This document shows, piece by piece, positions 1 through 9,942 of a DNA stretch of 33,928 nt (positions are counted from its first letter, which is position 1; each line of letters opens with the position of its first letter). The stretch is from the NCBI GenBank assembly GCA_016183575.1, contig JACPEI010000011.1, forward strand, positions 1 through 33,928. The letters run 5' to 3'. This DNA is from Nitrosomonadales bacterium (GTDB lineage: Bacteria > Pseudomonadota > Gammaproteobacteria > Burkholderiales > Gallionellaceae). The notes under the pieces were generated by a model, which did no database searches, was not told where the DNA came from, and was given only the letters and a program-made list of their open reading frames with translations. A program made the translations under genes and the position numbers.

Positions 1-1131
1 GATGACGAACTGCGGCTTGATGATTTCGGTGGAATCCCTGTAGCGCATTTTGCCGCCTGTAGCGCGCCACTCATCCACCTGCTTCCACCACGCGGCAACG
101 GCCGCAGCATCGGTTTTTTGCCTGCTGCCGCGCAGCACGTCCAGCAGCTCATCGAGCACCAGCTTCACGTCGCCGACGATGGGCAGATCCACCTTGACGC
201 GCTTGGCAATCGAGGACGGGTCGATGTCGATATGGATGATCCTGCGCGGCACTTGGGCAAAGTGTTCGACGTTGCCGATCACGCGGTCGTCGAAGCGCGC
301 GCCAACCGCCAGCAGCACGTCGCAATGTTGCATCGCCATGTTCGCCTCAAAGGTACCGTGCATGCCGAGCATGCCGACGAAATGCTTGTCGCTGGCCGGA
401 AAACCGCCCAAGCCCATCAAGGTATTGGTGCAGGGGAAGTCCAGCAGGCGCACCAAGTCGGTCAGTTGCGCGGAGGCATCGGACAGCACTACGCCGCCGC
501 CCGCATAGATCATCGGGCGCCTGGCTTCCAGCAGCATCTGCGCGGCGTGCCGGATCTGCCCGCTGTCGCCCTTCCCTGCCGGATGATAGGAGCGGATGTT
601 TACGCTGGCCGGGTATTCGAAAGTGGTCCTGTGGTTGGACACATCCTTGGGGATGTCCACCAGCACCGGGCCGGGGCGCCCCGACTTGGCGAGGTAGAAC
701 GCCTTCTTGATGGTCGAGGCGATGTCCTTCACGTCCTTGACGAGGAAGTTATGCTTCACACAGGGCCGGGTGATGCCCACCGCATCGACCTCCTGGAAGG
801 CGTCCTCGCCGATCGCGCCGGTCGGAACCTGGCCGCTGATGACCACCATCGGCGTGGAATCCATGTAGGCGGTGGCGATGCCGGTCACGGCATTGGTCAG
901 CCCCGGCCCGGAGGTGACGAGCGCCACCCCCACCTTGTCGGAAGACCGCGCATAACCGTCGGCCGCATGCACCGCAGCCTGCTCGTGGCGCACCAGAACA
1001 TGCTTGACCTTGTCCTGCTGAAACAGTGCGTCATAAATGAACAACACCGCCCCGCCGGGATAGCCAAACACATATTCGACCTTTTCCTCCTGCAAACAGC
1101 GGATAAGTATCTCCGCGCCGGTCAACTCCAT
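1..1131 (-). CDS. ilvB: Acetolactate synthase, catalytic (large) subunit, 5' part; runs off the left edge
   Basis: The first 377 codons of a protein usually about 570 residues long; the remainder lies left of base 1. It is the TPP-dependent enzyme that condenses two pyruvates, or pyruvate and 2-oxobutyrate, in branched-chain amino acid synthesis. The N-terminus reads MELTGAEILIRCL. It is followed by the TPP-domain motif FGYPGGAVL (residues 22-30), the catalytic-glutamate motif VRHEQAAVHAADGYAR (Glu50) and the SGPGLTN motif, and later by the central FAD/Rossmann-like domain (GARFDDRV). The ATG at 1131 is preceded by AAGG at 1140-1143 at good spacing. The small regulatory subunit ilvH/ilvN would be expected to the left, outside the window. 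Family assignment is very secure; ilvB versus ilvI naming is convention only. Confidence 0.95.
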   Translation of the reverse strand, partial: MELTGAEILIRCLQEEKVEYVFGYPGGAVLFIYDALFQQDKVKHVLVRHEQAAVHAADGYARSSDKVGVALVTSGPGLTNAVTGIATAYMDSTPMVVISGQVPTGAIGEDAFQEVDAVGITRPCVKHNFLVKDVKDIASTIKKAFYLAKSGRPGPVLVDIPKDVSNHRTTFEYPASVNIRSYHPAGKGDSGQIRHAAQMLLEARRPMIYAGGGVVLSDASAQLTDLVRLLDFPCTNTLMGLGGFPASDKHFVGMLGMHGTFEANMAMQHCDVLLAVGARFDDRVIGNVEHFAQVPRRIIHIDIDPSSIAKRVKVDLPIVGDVKLVLDELLDVLRGSRQKTDAAAVAAWWKQVDEWRATGGKMRYRDSTEIIKPQFVI

Positions 1132-1168
1132 CACAAACACCTTAGATATATGCCAAAAAGAACCGCGT

Positions 1169-1197
1169 AAGATAAAGGCTGGCGGCATTTTGGTCAA
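1169..1197 (-). promoter_or_regulatory. Predicted sigma-70 promoter of ilvB
   Basis: On the minus strand a TTGACC -35 box (1192-1197) is separated by exactly 17 bases from a TATCTT -10 box (1169-1174). The -10 lies about 38 bases upstream of the ilvB ATG. No obvious peptide leader or attenuator was seen in the short leader. Prediction by eye only. Confidence 0.5.
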
Positions 1198-1211
1198 CCT
1201 TAATACCGATA

Positions 1212-1461
1212 ATGTCGCACAGAAAATTCTCGACCCTGATCAAAAATGCCGATGTTGCAATGTACTGCGTCAAGCAAGGCGAAGCGCATGACGGCTGCCT
1301 GTTTTTCTCGCCCGACATGAATCAGCGCGCCCTGGAGCGGGACGAACTGGCGCTTCACTGCTAGCCGCAACAGAATCAGGATCGTCGGCATGGAAGTGCT
1401 GTTGCGCTGGAACCGCCCCGGCACAGGCATGGTTTCCCCCTGCGAGTTCACCCCGCTTAAA
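1212..1461 (+). pseudogene. Decayed GGDEF-EAL (c-di-GMP) protein fragment
   Basis: Frame 1212-1364 encodes MSHRKFSTLIKNADVAMYCV, then [20 protein letters not shown] and a TAG stop. This matches the end of a GGDEF domain (LIKNADxAMYxAK, then xFFSPxMNxRALERxxLxxxL) running into the start of an EAL domain. Immediately after the stop the sequence still reads PQQNQD, and after a frame change (around 1380-1390) it reads [21 protein letters not shown], then CEFTPL. That is the typical EAL-domain segment GxEALLRWxxPxxGxVSPxEFIPLA. The fragment therefore carries at least one nonsense and one frameshift mutation and lacks the upstream GGDEF core and nearly the whole EAL domain. No functional product is expected. 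It sits in the ilvB/rhlE intergenic space and looks like the scar of a deleted diguanylate cyclase/phosphodiesterase gene. Confidence 0.8.
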
Positions 1462-1515
1462 GTCCGTTTGGGTATTTATCACAATCTTCCGCCCCTCCGG
1501 TTGGCGCAGTACGGG

Positions 1516-1527
1516 TATAATGCGCGC
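1516..1527 (+). promoter_or_regulatory. Predicted -10 box plus CGCGC discriminator upstream of rhlE
   Basis: A perfect TATAAT (1516-1521) is followed directly by GCGCGC. No good -35 hexamer is visible at 16-18 bases. The predicted transcript would carry a leader of roughly 120 bases before the rhlE TTG. The same -10/GC-rich discriminator signature precedes six other genes in this window. Confidence 0.45.
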
Positions 1528-1650
1528 CGCCCTGCACCAAACCAATCAGTGCAGCGGTCTCTTGATTCACTCCCGATCTCTTCGATCACTTATTCGTCTG
1601 CCTCGATTGGTGCCGCTCTTTGGGCGGCAGGCCGTCGCAGGAGCCAAACT

Positions 1651-4168
<2,518 letters not shown>

Positions 4169-4249
4169 GCAAGGGGGCGAATACTTGCATGCCCGACTAG
4201 ACAGGTTCGTCAATTGGCGGCGCGGGGAGGGCGGACACGGCGGCGCAGG

Positions 4250-4261
4250 TATAATGCGCGC
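4250..4261 (+). promoter_or_regulatory. Predicted -10 box plus CGCGC discriminator upstream of djlA
   Basis: TATAAT (4250-4255) is followed directly by GCGCGC, about 36 bases before the djlA start. This is the same 12-base string as upstream of rhlE. The -35 region is not convincing. Confidence 0.45.
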
Positions 4262-4290
4262 CTTGGTTGTGGCTTATTTCTGGAGTTATC

Positions 4291-5064
4291 TTGTTCAAGC
4301 TCATCGGCGTCATTGCGGGTTATTTCTTTTTCGGATTCTTCGGGGCGCTGTTCGGGCTGTTCGTCGGGGGATTTTTTGACCGCATGAGGGCGTATGGCTC
4401 GGGCGGGATGAACCCGTTGCAGAATGCGCTGCGTCAGGCGGTTTTCCTTGAGACGGTGTTCATCTCGATGGGCAAGCTGGCCAAGGCCGACGGGCAGGTC
4501 TCTGAAGGCGAGATCGCGCATGTCGAGCAGTTCATGCAGAAACTGGGCATGACTGCGGAGCATCGATCACAGGCGATTGCGTTGTTCAAGCGGGGCGCCG
4601 CTCCGGCGTTCGACATCGAGGCTACCTGCAAGCGGTTCATGGCGATCTGCGGGCACACGAAGCATCTGAAGCAGGTGTTGCTGGTTTACCTGATCGTGAT
4701 GGCGCTGGCGGACGGGCATTTCCATCCGGCTGAGGAAGCCTTGCTGGCCGACATCGCCGCTCGCCTGGGCTATGACCAGGCCGCGTTCAGGCAGTTGCTG
4801 GACATGGTGCTGAATCAATCCCACTTCGCCGGGGGGCAGGCCAACACTGCCTCAGCACTGGATGACGCCTACAAGGCGCTGGGGGTAACCAAGGACAGCA
4901 GCGATGCGGAGATCAAGCGCGCCTATCGCAAGCTGATGAGCCAATACCACCCGGACAAGTTGATCGGGCAGGGCGTGCCGGAAGACATGATCGCAATGGC
5001 CACCGAGCAGACAAAAGAAATCCAGCTTGCCCATGATTTGATCAAGAAGAGCCGGAATATTTGA
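4291..5064 (+). CDS. djlA: DnaJ-like co-chaperone DjlA
   Basis: A 257-residue inner-membrane-anchored J-domain protein that stimulates DnaK ATPase. The N-terminus MFKLIGVIAGYFFFGFFGALFG (about 1-27) is the single Gly/Phe-rich membrane segment typical of DjlA. A TerB-like helical domain (about 45-180; AKADGQVSEGEI and ALADGHFHPAEE repeats) follows. A C-terminal J domain (about 190-257) carries HPD at 220-222 in SQYHPDKL. I chose the TTG at 4291 because GGAG (4282-4285) lies 5 bases upstream; another TTG at 4267 would add 8 residues without a ribosome-binding site. It is probably transcribed from its own promoter at 4250. The assignment is very secure. Confidence 0.93.
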   Translation: MFKLIGVIAGYFFFGFFGALFGLFVGGFFDRMRAYGSGGMNPLQNALRQAVFLETVFISMGKLAKADGQVSEGEIAHVEQFMQKLGMTAEHRSQAIALFKRGAAPAFDIEATCKRFMAICGHTKHLKQVLLVYLIVMALADGHFHPAEEALLADIAARLGYDQAAFRQLLDMVLNQSHFAGGQANTASALDDAYKALGVTKDSSDAEIKRAYRKLMSQYHPDKLIGQGVPEDMIAMATEQTKEIQLAHDLIKKSRNI

Positions 5065-5095
5065 ATCTTCCTTTAACCCGGATTACCCATCAGGC

Positions 5096-5177
5096 GTAGG
5101 TCGGGCTTTAACCAGCGACTTGGTTGCCGTTTTATTGGCGACCTAGTCGAATGGCTATGCAAAGCAAACCCGACCTA
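5096..5177. repeat. 82-bp interspersed hairpin repeat with GTAGG/CCTAC ends
   Basis: Starts GTAGGTCGGG (5096-5105) and ends CCCGACCTAC (5168-5177), a 10-bp perfect terminal inverted repeat with about 60 bases between. It fills the djlA/yceH gap. Size and ends resemble the element at 19440-19520, suggesting REP/MITE-like elements. Confidence 0.7.
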
Positions 5178-5210
5178 CAAAACCGTTAACTGCTTTTTTC
5201 AGGATAATTG

Positions 5211-5792
5211 ATGTCCACGACACTCCCCGTTCTCTCCCTCCTTGAAACCCGTGTCCTCGGTGTGCTTGCCGAGAAGCAGCGCACGGTGCCGGACTCTTAT
5301 CCGCTGACGCTGAATTCGCTGGTTTCAGGCTGTAACCAGAAGAGCAGCCGCGATCCGGTTATCGATGCTGCCGAAACGGAAGTGCTGGCGGTGCTGGATA
5401 GCCTGCGGGGGTTGTCGCTGATCATGGAAACCAGCGGGGGCAGGGCGTCGCGTTATGCGCACAACATCGAGCGGGTGCTGCATATCCCCACACAGTCCAC
5501 CGCGTTGCTGGCCATGCTGATGTTGCGCGGCCCGCAGACGGCCGGGGAGTTGCGCCTCAATTGCGAGCGGCTGCACAAGTTCGCAGACATTTCTTCGGTC
5601 GAAAGTTTTCTGGTCGAGCTGGCCGAACGTGCGGCGGGCGGCCTGGTGGTGGAGTTGCCGCGCCAGCCAGGCTCGCGCGAAAACCGCTGGACGCACCTGC
5701 TCTCCGGCGCGCCGGCCATCGAGGAGCGCATGGCCGCCGGAGCGGCGATGATGGGCAGGCTGTGCGCGGAGCTGGGCGTTTCAGCAAAGTAG
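5211..5792 (+). CDS. yceH: YceH family protein (DUF480/UPF0502), tandem winged helix
   Basis: A 193-residue protein with the YceH hallmarks [26 protein letters not shown] and [11 protein letters not shown] in the first winged-helix domain. The second domain contains [20 protein letters not shown], and [18 protein letters not shown] lies near the C-terminus. No enzymatic motif is visible and the cellular role of the family is not established. The ATG at 5211 is preceded by AGGA (5201-5204) at good spacing; a TTG three bases earlier is less likely. It ends before a strong bidirectional terminator. Family membership is secure, function unknown. Confidence 0.9.
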   Translation: MSTTLPVLSLLETRVLGVLAEKQRTVPDSYPLTLNSLVSGCNQKSSRDPVIDAAETEVLAVLDSLRGLSLIMETSGGRASRYAHNIERVLHIPTQSTALLAMLMLRGPQTAGELRLNCERLHKFADISSVESFLVELAERAAGGLVVELPRQPGSRENRWTHLLSGAPAIEERMAAGAAMMGRLCAELGVSAK

Positions 5793-5842
5793 CCGCCACG
5801 CCCGGCTCTCTTGGTTGAGATAATTAAAAAATATCCCCAAAT

Positions 5843-5875
5843 AAAAAATGGGATGCCACCGGCATCCCATTTTTT
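5843..5875. terminator. Bidirectional rho-independent terminator between yceH and the parvulin gene
   Basis: Perfect 15-bp arms AAAAAATGGGATGCC (5843-5857) and its complement (5861-5875) around a 3-base loop. The A-run and T-run let it terminate both the plus-strand yceH transcript and the minus-strand phoH-to-parvulin operon. Confidence 0.9.
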
Positions 5876-5890
5876 CTGCAGAGTTACTAA

Positions 5891-6676
5891 CTATTCGATC
5901 TTGGCCTTGGCGCGCAATTCATCAATCGCTTTCTTGATTGATTGCTGTTGCAGGCGCTGTTGCAGTTGCGGCTTGACCTCTTCAAACGGCGGCACTTTCA
6001 AGTCACGTGTGTCTTCCAGTTTGATGACATGCCAGCCGAATTGCGACTGCACCGGTTCTTTGGTGTATTCGCCCTTTTTCAGGTTGAGCAGCGCATTGGC
6101 GAACTCCGGAACGAAATTGCCCGGCACCGCCCAGCCCAATGAGCCGCCTTGCGCTGCGGAACCGGTATCCTTGGATTTTGCGGCGAGTTTCTCGAATTTG
6201 GCTTTCTTGCCCAGTTGCGCGATGATGTCCTTGGCCCCGGCTTCGGTTTCTACCAGGATGTGACGGGTATTGTATTCCTTGTTGCCCAGCTTGGTTTTCA
6301 GCTTGTCGTATTCCTGCTTGAGCTGGTCTTCGCTGATCGGGTGATTCTTGGCGTAGTCCTGCACGAATGCGCCGACCAGTACGGATTGCTTGGCCAGTTC
6401 GACTTGCTGTATCACGTCGGCGTTTTTGTCCAAACCGAGCTTTGCGGCTTCCTGCACCATGACTTCGAGGTTGATCATGTCATCGCGGATCGCCTTGCGC
6501 AGTTCCGGGCTGTCTGCCTGGCCTTGCGCGGCGGCGGCCTTGACGCGCAGGTCGATGCGCGCCTGCGGGATGGAAACGCCGTTCACCAGGGCGGCGGATT
6601 TGTCTTCGGCGAAGGCGGGGTTAATCGCCAGTGCGCCCAGAATTGCCAGCGCCGCAAATTTGCCAGTTTTCAACAT
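5891..6676 (-). CDS. Periplasmic peptidylprolyl isomerase, parvulin (PpiC) type
   Basis: A 261-residue secreted foldase that isomerises X-Pro bonds in envelope proteins. The N-terminal signal peptide MLKTGKFAALAILGALAINPAFA has an AFA-type cleavage site. A SurA-like helical N-domain (about 25-125) precedes the parvulin domain, which carries TRHILVETEAGAKDII, GSLGWAVPGNFVPEF and QSQFGWHVIKLEDTR. The C-terminus is Gln- and Lys-rich and helical. The ATG at 6676 is preceded by AAGGAGA. An upstream in-frame ATG (6715) would add 13 residues lacking signal-peptide character. It is the last gene of the minus-strand run before the terminator. Homologues are usually annotated as PpiC/PrsA-like. Confidence 0.92.
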   Translation of the reverse strand: MLKTGKFAALAILGALAINPAFAEDKSAALVNGVSIPQARIDLRVKAAAAQGQADSPELRKAIRDDMINLEVMVQEAAKLGLDKNADVIQQVELAKQSVLVGAFVQDYAKNHPISEDQLKQEYDKLKTKLGNKEYNTRHILVETEAGAKDIIAQLGKKAKFEKLAAKSKDTGSAAQGGSLGWAVPGNFVPEFANALLNLKKGEYTKEPVQSQFGWHVIKLEDTRDLKVPPFEEVKPQLQQRLQQQSIKKAIDELRAKAKIE

Positions 6677-6711
6677 TACGAGTTCTCCTTGAAATAAACA
6701 AAAATTGATAA

Positions 6712-6978
6712 TCAAATTTCATCCGGCGTATACGCCTGAATGTTGAGCGCGTGTATTTCGCGCTTCATCATTTCTCCCAGCGCGGAATATATCATACGGT
6801 GGCGCGCCATCATATTGTTGCCGCCAAACTGCGCCGAGACGATGCGTAGCGCATAGTGCCCGCCGCCATCGCGCGCACCGGCATGGCCCGCGTGTTTGCT
6901 GCTTTCATCGATGATGTCGAGCAGGACGGGGTCAAGCGCGGCGAGGTGCCGGTGCATCACAGCCACACGCGCGCTCAT
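6712..6978 (-). CDS. BolA/IbaG-family protein
   Basis: An 88-residue protein with the BolA fold. [29 protein letters not shown] contains the conserved His of the HAGH motif, and [29 protein letters not shown] is the typical C-terminal helix and strand. BolA proteins bind [2Fe-2S] glutaredoxins and act in iron-sulfur trafficking and stress morphology. The start overlaps the stop of the yciI gene (ATGA), so translation is probably coupled. The second member of the HAGH/C-terminal His pair is present as H at ALNI. Family call is secure; bolA versus ibaG cannot be decided from sequence alone. Confidence 0.9.
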   Translation of the reverse strand: MSARVAVMHRHLAALDPVLLDIIDESSKHAGHAGARDGGGHYALRIVSAQFGGNNMMARHRMIYSALGEMMKREIHALNIQAYTPDEI

Positions 6979-7277
6979 GCGGGCAGCACCTTCTTGAATG
7001 GCTGCACGGTGATTTGCCTGAACACGCCGGCGGCGGCATATGGGTCAGCCGCCGCCCATTCCTGCGCTGCCTGCAACGACGCGAATTCGGCAACGATCAA
7101 ACTGCCGGTGTAGCCCGCCGCACCGGGATCAACCGCATCCACAGCAGGAAAGGGGCCTGCCAGCAGTAGCCGGCCTTCATCCTGTAGTGCCTGCAGGCGC
7201 ACCAGATGCGCGGGGCGTGCCGCCGTGCGTTTGTCCAGACTGTCCGGGGTGTCCTGCCCGATGATTGCGTACCACAT
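6975..7277 (-). CDS. yciI: YciI family protein
   Basis: A 100-residue ferredoxin-like-fold protein starting [28 protein letters not shown]. The conserved features are the N-terminal strand, the ARPAHL segment with its conserved His, the [11 protein letters not shown] turn, the [23 protein letters not shown] helix, and the [15 protein letters not shown] end. No biochemical role is established for most members. It lies between yciB and bolA, an arrangement recalled from many beta/gammaproteobacteria. The start MWYAI is preferred over an upstream in-frame ATG because it matches the family N-terminus. Confidence 0.9.
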   Translation of the reverse strand: MWYAIIGQDTPDSLDKRTAARPAHLVRLQALQDEGRLLLAGPFPAVDAVDPGAAGYTGSLIVAEFASLQAAQEWAAADPYAAAGVFRQITVQPFKKVLPA

Positions 7278-7290
7278 TATGGAGTTTTCA

Positions 7291-7833
7291 TCAGTTGTTT
7301 TCCTTCTTCTCGTCCACATACTTCGCCAGCCACGCGCTTTGCGCCAGGATGAATACCACCATCAGGCCGGTGAAGCCGAACAGCTTGAAATTCACCCAGC
7401 TGTCTGTGGAATAGTTGAAGGCCACATATAAATTGATAAAACCAAGCACCGCAAAGAACAGGCTCCAACTCAGGTTCAGGCGGTGCCAGATATGCAGCGG
7501 CAGGGCGATTTTTTCATGCAGCAGCGTGCGCATCAGGTTCTTGTTGAACAATAAGCTCGAGAACAGCAAAATGACCGAAAACAGCCAGTACAGTACGGTC
7601 GGTTTCCACTTGATGAAGGTCTCGTCCTGCAGCAGCAGCGTGGCGCCGCCGAACACGCCGATGATGGCGAAGCTCACCCACAGCATAGTGTCCACCTTAC
7701 CGTGCCGGAATTTTGTCCAGATGATCTGCGCGATGGTTGCTGCAATGGCTATTGCCGTGGCGACATAAATGCCCTGGAACTTGAAAGCGACGAAAAACAG
7801 GATGACGGGGAATAGATCAAATAGCAGTTTCAT
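7291..7833 (-). CDS. yciB: Inner membrane-spanning protein YciB (septation/IspZ family)
   Basis: A 180-residue integral membrane protein with five to six predicted membrane segments. It starts [19 protein letters not shown], the family's conserved N-terminus. The other family motifs are [62 protein letters not shown] and a charged KKENN tail. YciB affects cell-envelope synthesis and septation and interacts with division and elongation proteins in enterobacteria. It sits between msrB and yciI with gaps of 13-15 bases, so it is probably co-transcribed. Confidence 0.93.
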   Translation of the reverse strand: MKLLFDLFPVILFFVAFKFQGIYVATAIAIAATIAQIIWTKFRHGKVDTMLWVSFAIIGVFGGATLLLQDETFIKWKPTVLYWLFSVILLFSSLLFNKNLMRTLLHEKIALPLHIWHRLNLSWSLFFAVLGFINLYVAFNYSTDSWVNFKLFGFTGLMVVFILAQSAWLAKYVDEKKENN

Positions 7834-7848
7834 ATGGATGATAAAGGG

Positions 7849-8241
7849 TTAATTTCGGTCCAGCGCGAGCGCGGTCGAGTTGATGCAGAAGCGCAGCCCG
7901 GTAGGCGGCGGGCCGTCCGGGAATATATGCCCGAGATGCGCGCCGCATTGCTTGCAGAGCACTTCCACGCGTTGCATGCCGTGGCTGGTGTCGGTGCGTG
8001 AGATAACATTTTCAGGTTTATACGGTTGCGAAAAACTGGGCCACCCCGAGCCGGAATCGAACTTGGCTTCCGAAGCGAACAATGCGGCACCGCAGCATAC
8101 GCAGCGGTAGATGCCGGGGTCGTGGCAATCCCAGTACGCGCCGCTGAAGGCCGGTTCGGTGCCGCACTGGCGGCACACATCGTATTGCTCCGGCGAGAGT
8201 TCCTCGCGCCATTCGGCATCGGATTTCTCGATTTTGTCCAT
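7849..8241 (-). CDS. msrB: Peptide methionine-(R)-sulfoxide reductase MsrB
   Basis: A 130-residue repair enzyme reducing the R epimer of methionine sulfoxide in proteins. The zinc-binding CxxC pairs are in [11 protein letters not shown] and [28 protein letters not shown]. The catalytic cysteine is the one in [15 protein letters not shown]-like ([10 protein letters not shown]) and SHGMQRVE motifs are present. An additional CRQCG near residue 25 and a Cys in YWDCHD add thiols not found in E. coli MsrB. The start [11 protein letters not shown] (8241) is preferred over an ATG six codons upstream. It is cytoplasmic; there is no signal peptide. Confidence 0.93.
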   Translation of the reverse strand: MDKIEKSDAEWREELSPEQYDVCRQCGTEPAFSGAYWDCHDPGIYRCVCCGAALFASEAKFDSGSGWPSFSQPYKPENVISRTDTSHGMQRVEVLCKQCGAHLGHIFPDGPPPTGLRFCINSTALALDRN

Positions 8242-8259
8242 GATGTAAAAACCATTCAC

Positions 8260-8287
8260 GTAGGGGCGCGATTCATCGCGCCCCTAC
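8260..8287. repeat. 28-bp palindromic repeat overlapping the phoH stop
   Basis: GTAGGGGCGCGAT and its exact complement around TC. The right-hand CTA, read on the minus strand, is the TAG stop of the PhoH-PIN gene. Same family as 3138-3165. Confidence 0.85.
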
Positions 8288-9711
8288 AGCACCTCGCCCG
8301 CATAATCCGCCAGCCGCGAACGTTCGCCGCGCATCAGCGTGACATGCCCGCCGTGCGCCCATCCCTTGAAGCGGTCCACCACATAGGTCAGGCCGGAGCT
8401 GCCTTCGGTGAGATAGGGCGTGTCGATCTGCGCGATGTTGCCCATGCACACCACCTTGGTGCCGGGGCCGGCGCGGGTCACCAGCGTCTTCATCTGTTTG
8501 GGCGTGAGGTTTTGCGCCTCGTCGATGATCAGATATTTGTTGAGGAAAGTGCGCCCGCGCATGAAGTTGAGCGATTTGACCTTGATGCGCGAACGGATCA
8601 GGTCGCGCGTCGCGGCGCGCCCCCAGTCGCCGCCGTCCTCGTCGGGTTGGTTCAGCACATCGAGATTGTCTTCCAGCGCGCCCATCCACGGCGTCATTTT
8701 TTCTTCTTCTGTGCCGGGCAAAAAGCCGATGTCTTCACCCACCGGAACCGTCACGCGGGTGATGATGATTTCCGAATACAGCTTGGTTTCCAGCGTTTGC
8801 AGCAAGCCGGCCGCCAGCGTCAGCAGGGTTTTGCCGGTGCCCGCCTGCCCGAGCAGCGTGACGAAGTCGATCTCCGGGTTCATCAGCAGGTTGAGCACGA
8901 AATTCTGTTCGCGGTTGCGCGCGGTGATGCCCCAGACGTTGTTCTTGCTGTGCGTGTAATCGGTCAGCGTGCGCAGCAACGCAGTCTTGTCGTCCTGTTC
9001 CAGCACCACGGCATGAAATGGCGTGGCGTTTTCCTGATAGACGAATTGGTTGACGAAAAACGCCGCGCACAGCGGGCCGCGTATCTGGTAATAGGTGTGG
9101 CCTTCCTTCTGCCACGACTTCATGTCCTTGCCGTGCCTGTCCCAGAAATCGTCCGGCAATGGCAGCACGCCGGTGTAGAGCAGGTCGGTGTCTTCCAGCA
9201 CCTTGTCGTTGAAATAATCCTGCGCCTCCAGACCCAGCGCGCGTGCCTTGATGCGCATGTTGATGTCTTTGCTGACCAGGATTACCGCGCGCTGCGGCTG
9301 CTGTTCTTGCAGGCCGATGACCACGCCGAGGATCGCGTTGTCCGCCTTGCCCAGCTCCAGATGCTGCGGCAGTTCGTGCTTGATGAAACTGGTCTGCAGG
9401 AACAGCCTTCCGGTGCAGCCCTTGTACGCGGCGGATTCCAGCGCGATGCCTTCCTCTATCCTGTGCGGCGCATCGCTGACGATTTCATCGAGGAATCGGC
9501 TCGCCTGGCGCGCGTTGCGTGCGACTTCGGTCATGCCTTTTTTCTTGTTATCCAGCTCCTCCAATACAAACATCGGCAGGCAGATGTCATGTTCCTCGAA
9601 ACGGAACAGGCTGGTCGGGTCATGCAGCAATACGTTGGTGTCCAGCACGAACAGTTTGGTATCGATTTTTTTTGCCGTTTTGGCTGGTTTTCTACTTGGG
9701 GATGGAGGCAT
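8284..9711 (-). CDS. PhoH-family ATPase with N-terminal PIN nuclease domain
   Basis: A 475-residue fusion of a PIN ribonuclease domain (about 18-165; LFVLDTNVLLHDP with Asp24, FVLEELDNKKKG, SKDINMRIKA) to a PhoH P-loop ATPase/helicase domain (about 255-475). The ATPase domain has Walker A GQAGTGKT at 288-295, Walker B YLIIDEAQN, and GERSRLADYAGEVL at the C-terminus. PhoH2-type proteins couple RNA unwinding to PIN RNase activity. The ATG at 9711 is preceded by AAAGGAA. It is the first gene of the minus-strand run phoH, msrB, yciB, yciI, bolA, parvulin. No VapB-like antitoxin ORF was seen just upstream, where there is a 231-bp divergent intergenic region shared with acs. The TAG stop is donated by a repeat. 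Confidence 0.92.
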   Translation of the reverse strand: MPPSPSRKPAKTAKKIDTKLFVLDTNVLLHDPTSLFRFEEHDICLPMFVLEELDNKKKGMTEVARNARQASRFLDEIVSDAPHRIEEGIALESAAYKGCTGRLFLQTSFIKHELPQHLELGKADNAILGVVIGLQEQQPQRAVILVSKDINMRIKARALGLEAQDYFNDKVLEDTDLLYTGVLPLPDDFWDRHGKDMKSWQKEGHTYYQIRGPLCAAFFVNQFVYQENATPFHAVVLEQDDKTALLRTLTDYTHSKNNVWGITARNREQNFVLNLLMNPEIDFVTLLGQAGTGKTLLTLAAGLLQTLETKLYSEIIITRVTVPVGEDIGFLPGTEEEKMTPWMGALEDNLDVLNQPDEDGGDWGRAATRDLIRSRIKVKSLNFMRGRTFLNKYLIIDEAQNLTPKQMKTLVTRAGPGTKVVCMGNIAQIDTPYLTEGSSGLTYVVDRFKGWAHGGHVTLMRGERSRLADYAGEVL

Positions 9712-9874
9712 GACGTTCCTTTAATCCAGTTGGGTAAACCCTCGGCTTTGCCGGAGGCAATTTAACTGTCTTTGAATATGATGACAATTTTAACGCAGTT
9801 TGGCATTTCGAAGCGCCTTTCGGCGTGAAAAAGCACGGCAAGCCTTCTCCTCGCGACCGGTGACGTCGACCTGG

Positions 9875-9903
9875 TTGACAGGCAGTATGGTAAAAACTAC
9901 ATT
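9875..9903 (+). promoter_or_regulatory. Predicted sigma-70 promoter of acs
   Basis: Consensus TTGACA (9875-9880), a 17-base spacer, then TACATT (9898-9903), about 40 bases before the acs ATG. This is the best-matching sigma-70 promoter in the window. Confidence 0.6.
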
Positions 9904-9942
9904 TACCGAATATCACACAACGAACGCCAATCAGGAGATCAC

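Noticed and set aside
118-1170. Long plus-strand open frame of about 350 codons
   Set aside because: It is the complement of ilvB; the minus-strand translation is a clear acetolactate synthase with all motifs.
1390-1650. N-terminal extension of RhlE by 87 residues
   Set aside because: The extension encodes the EAL-domain remnant and unrelated sequence; AGGAG precedes the TTG at 1651, where the helicase homology begins.
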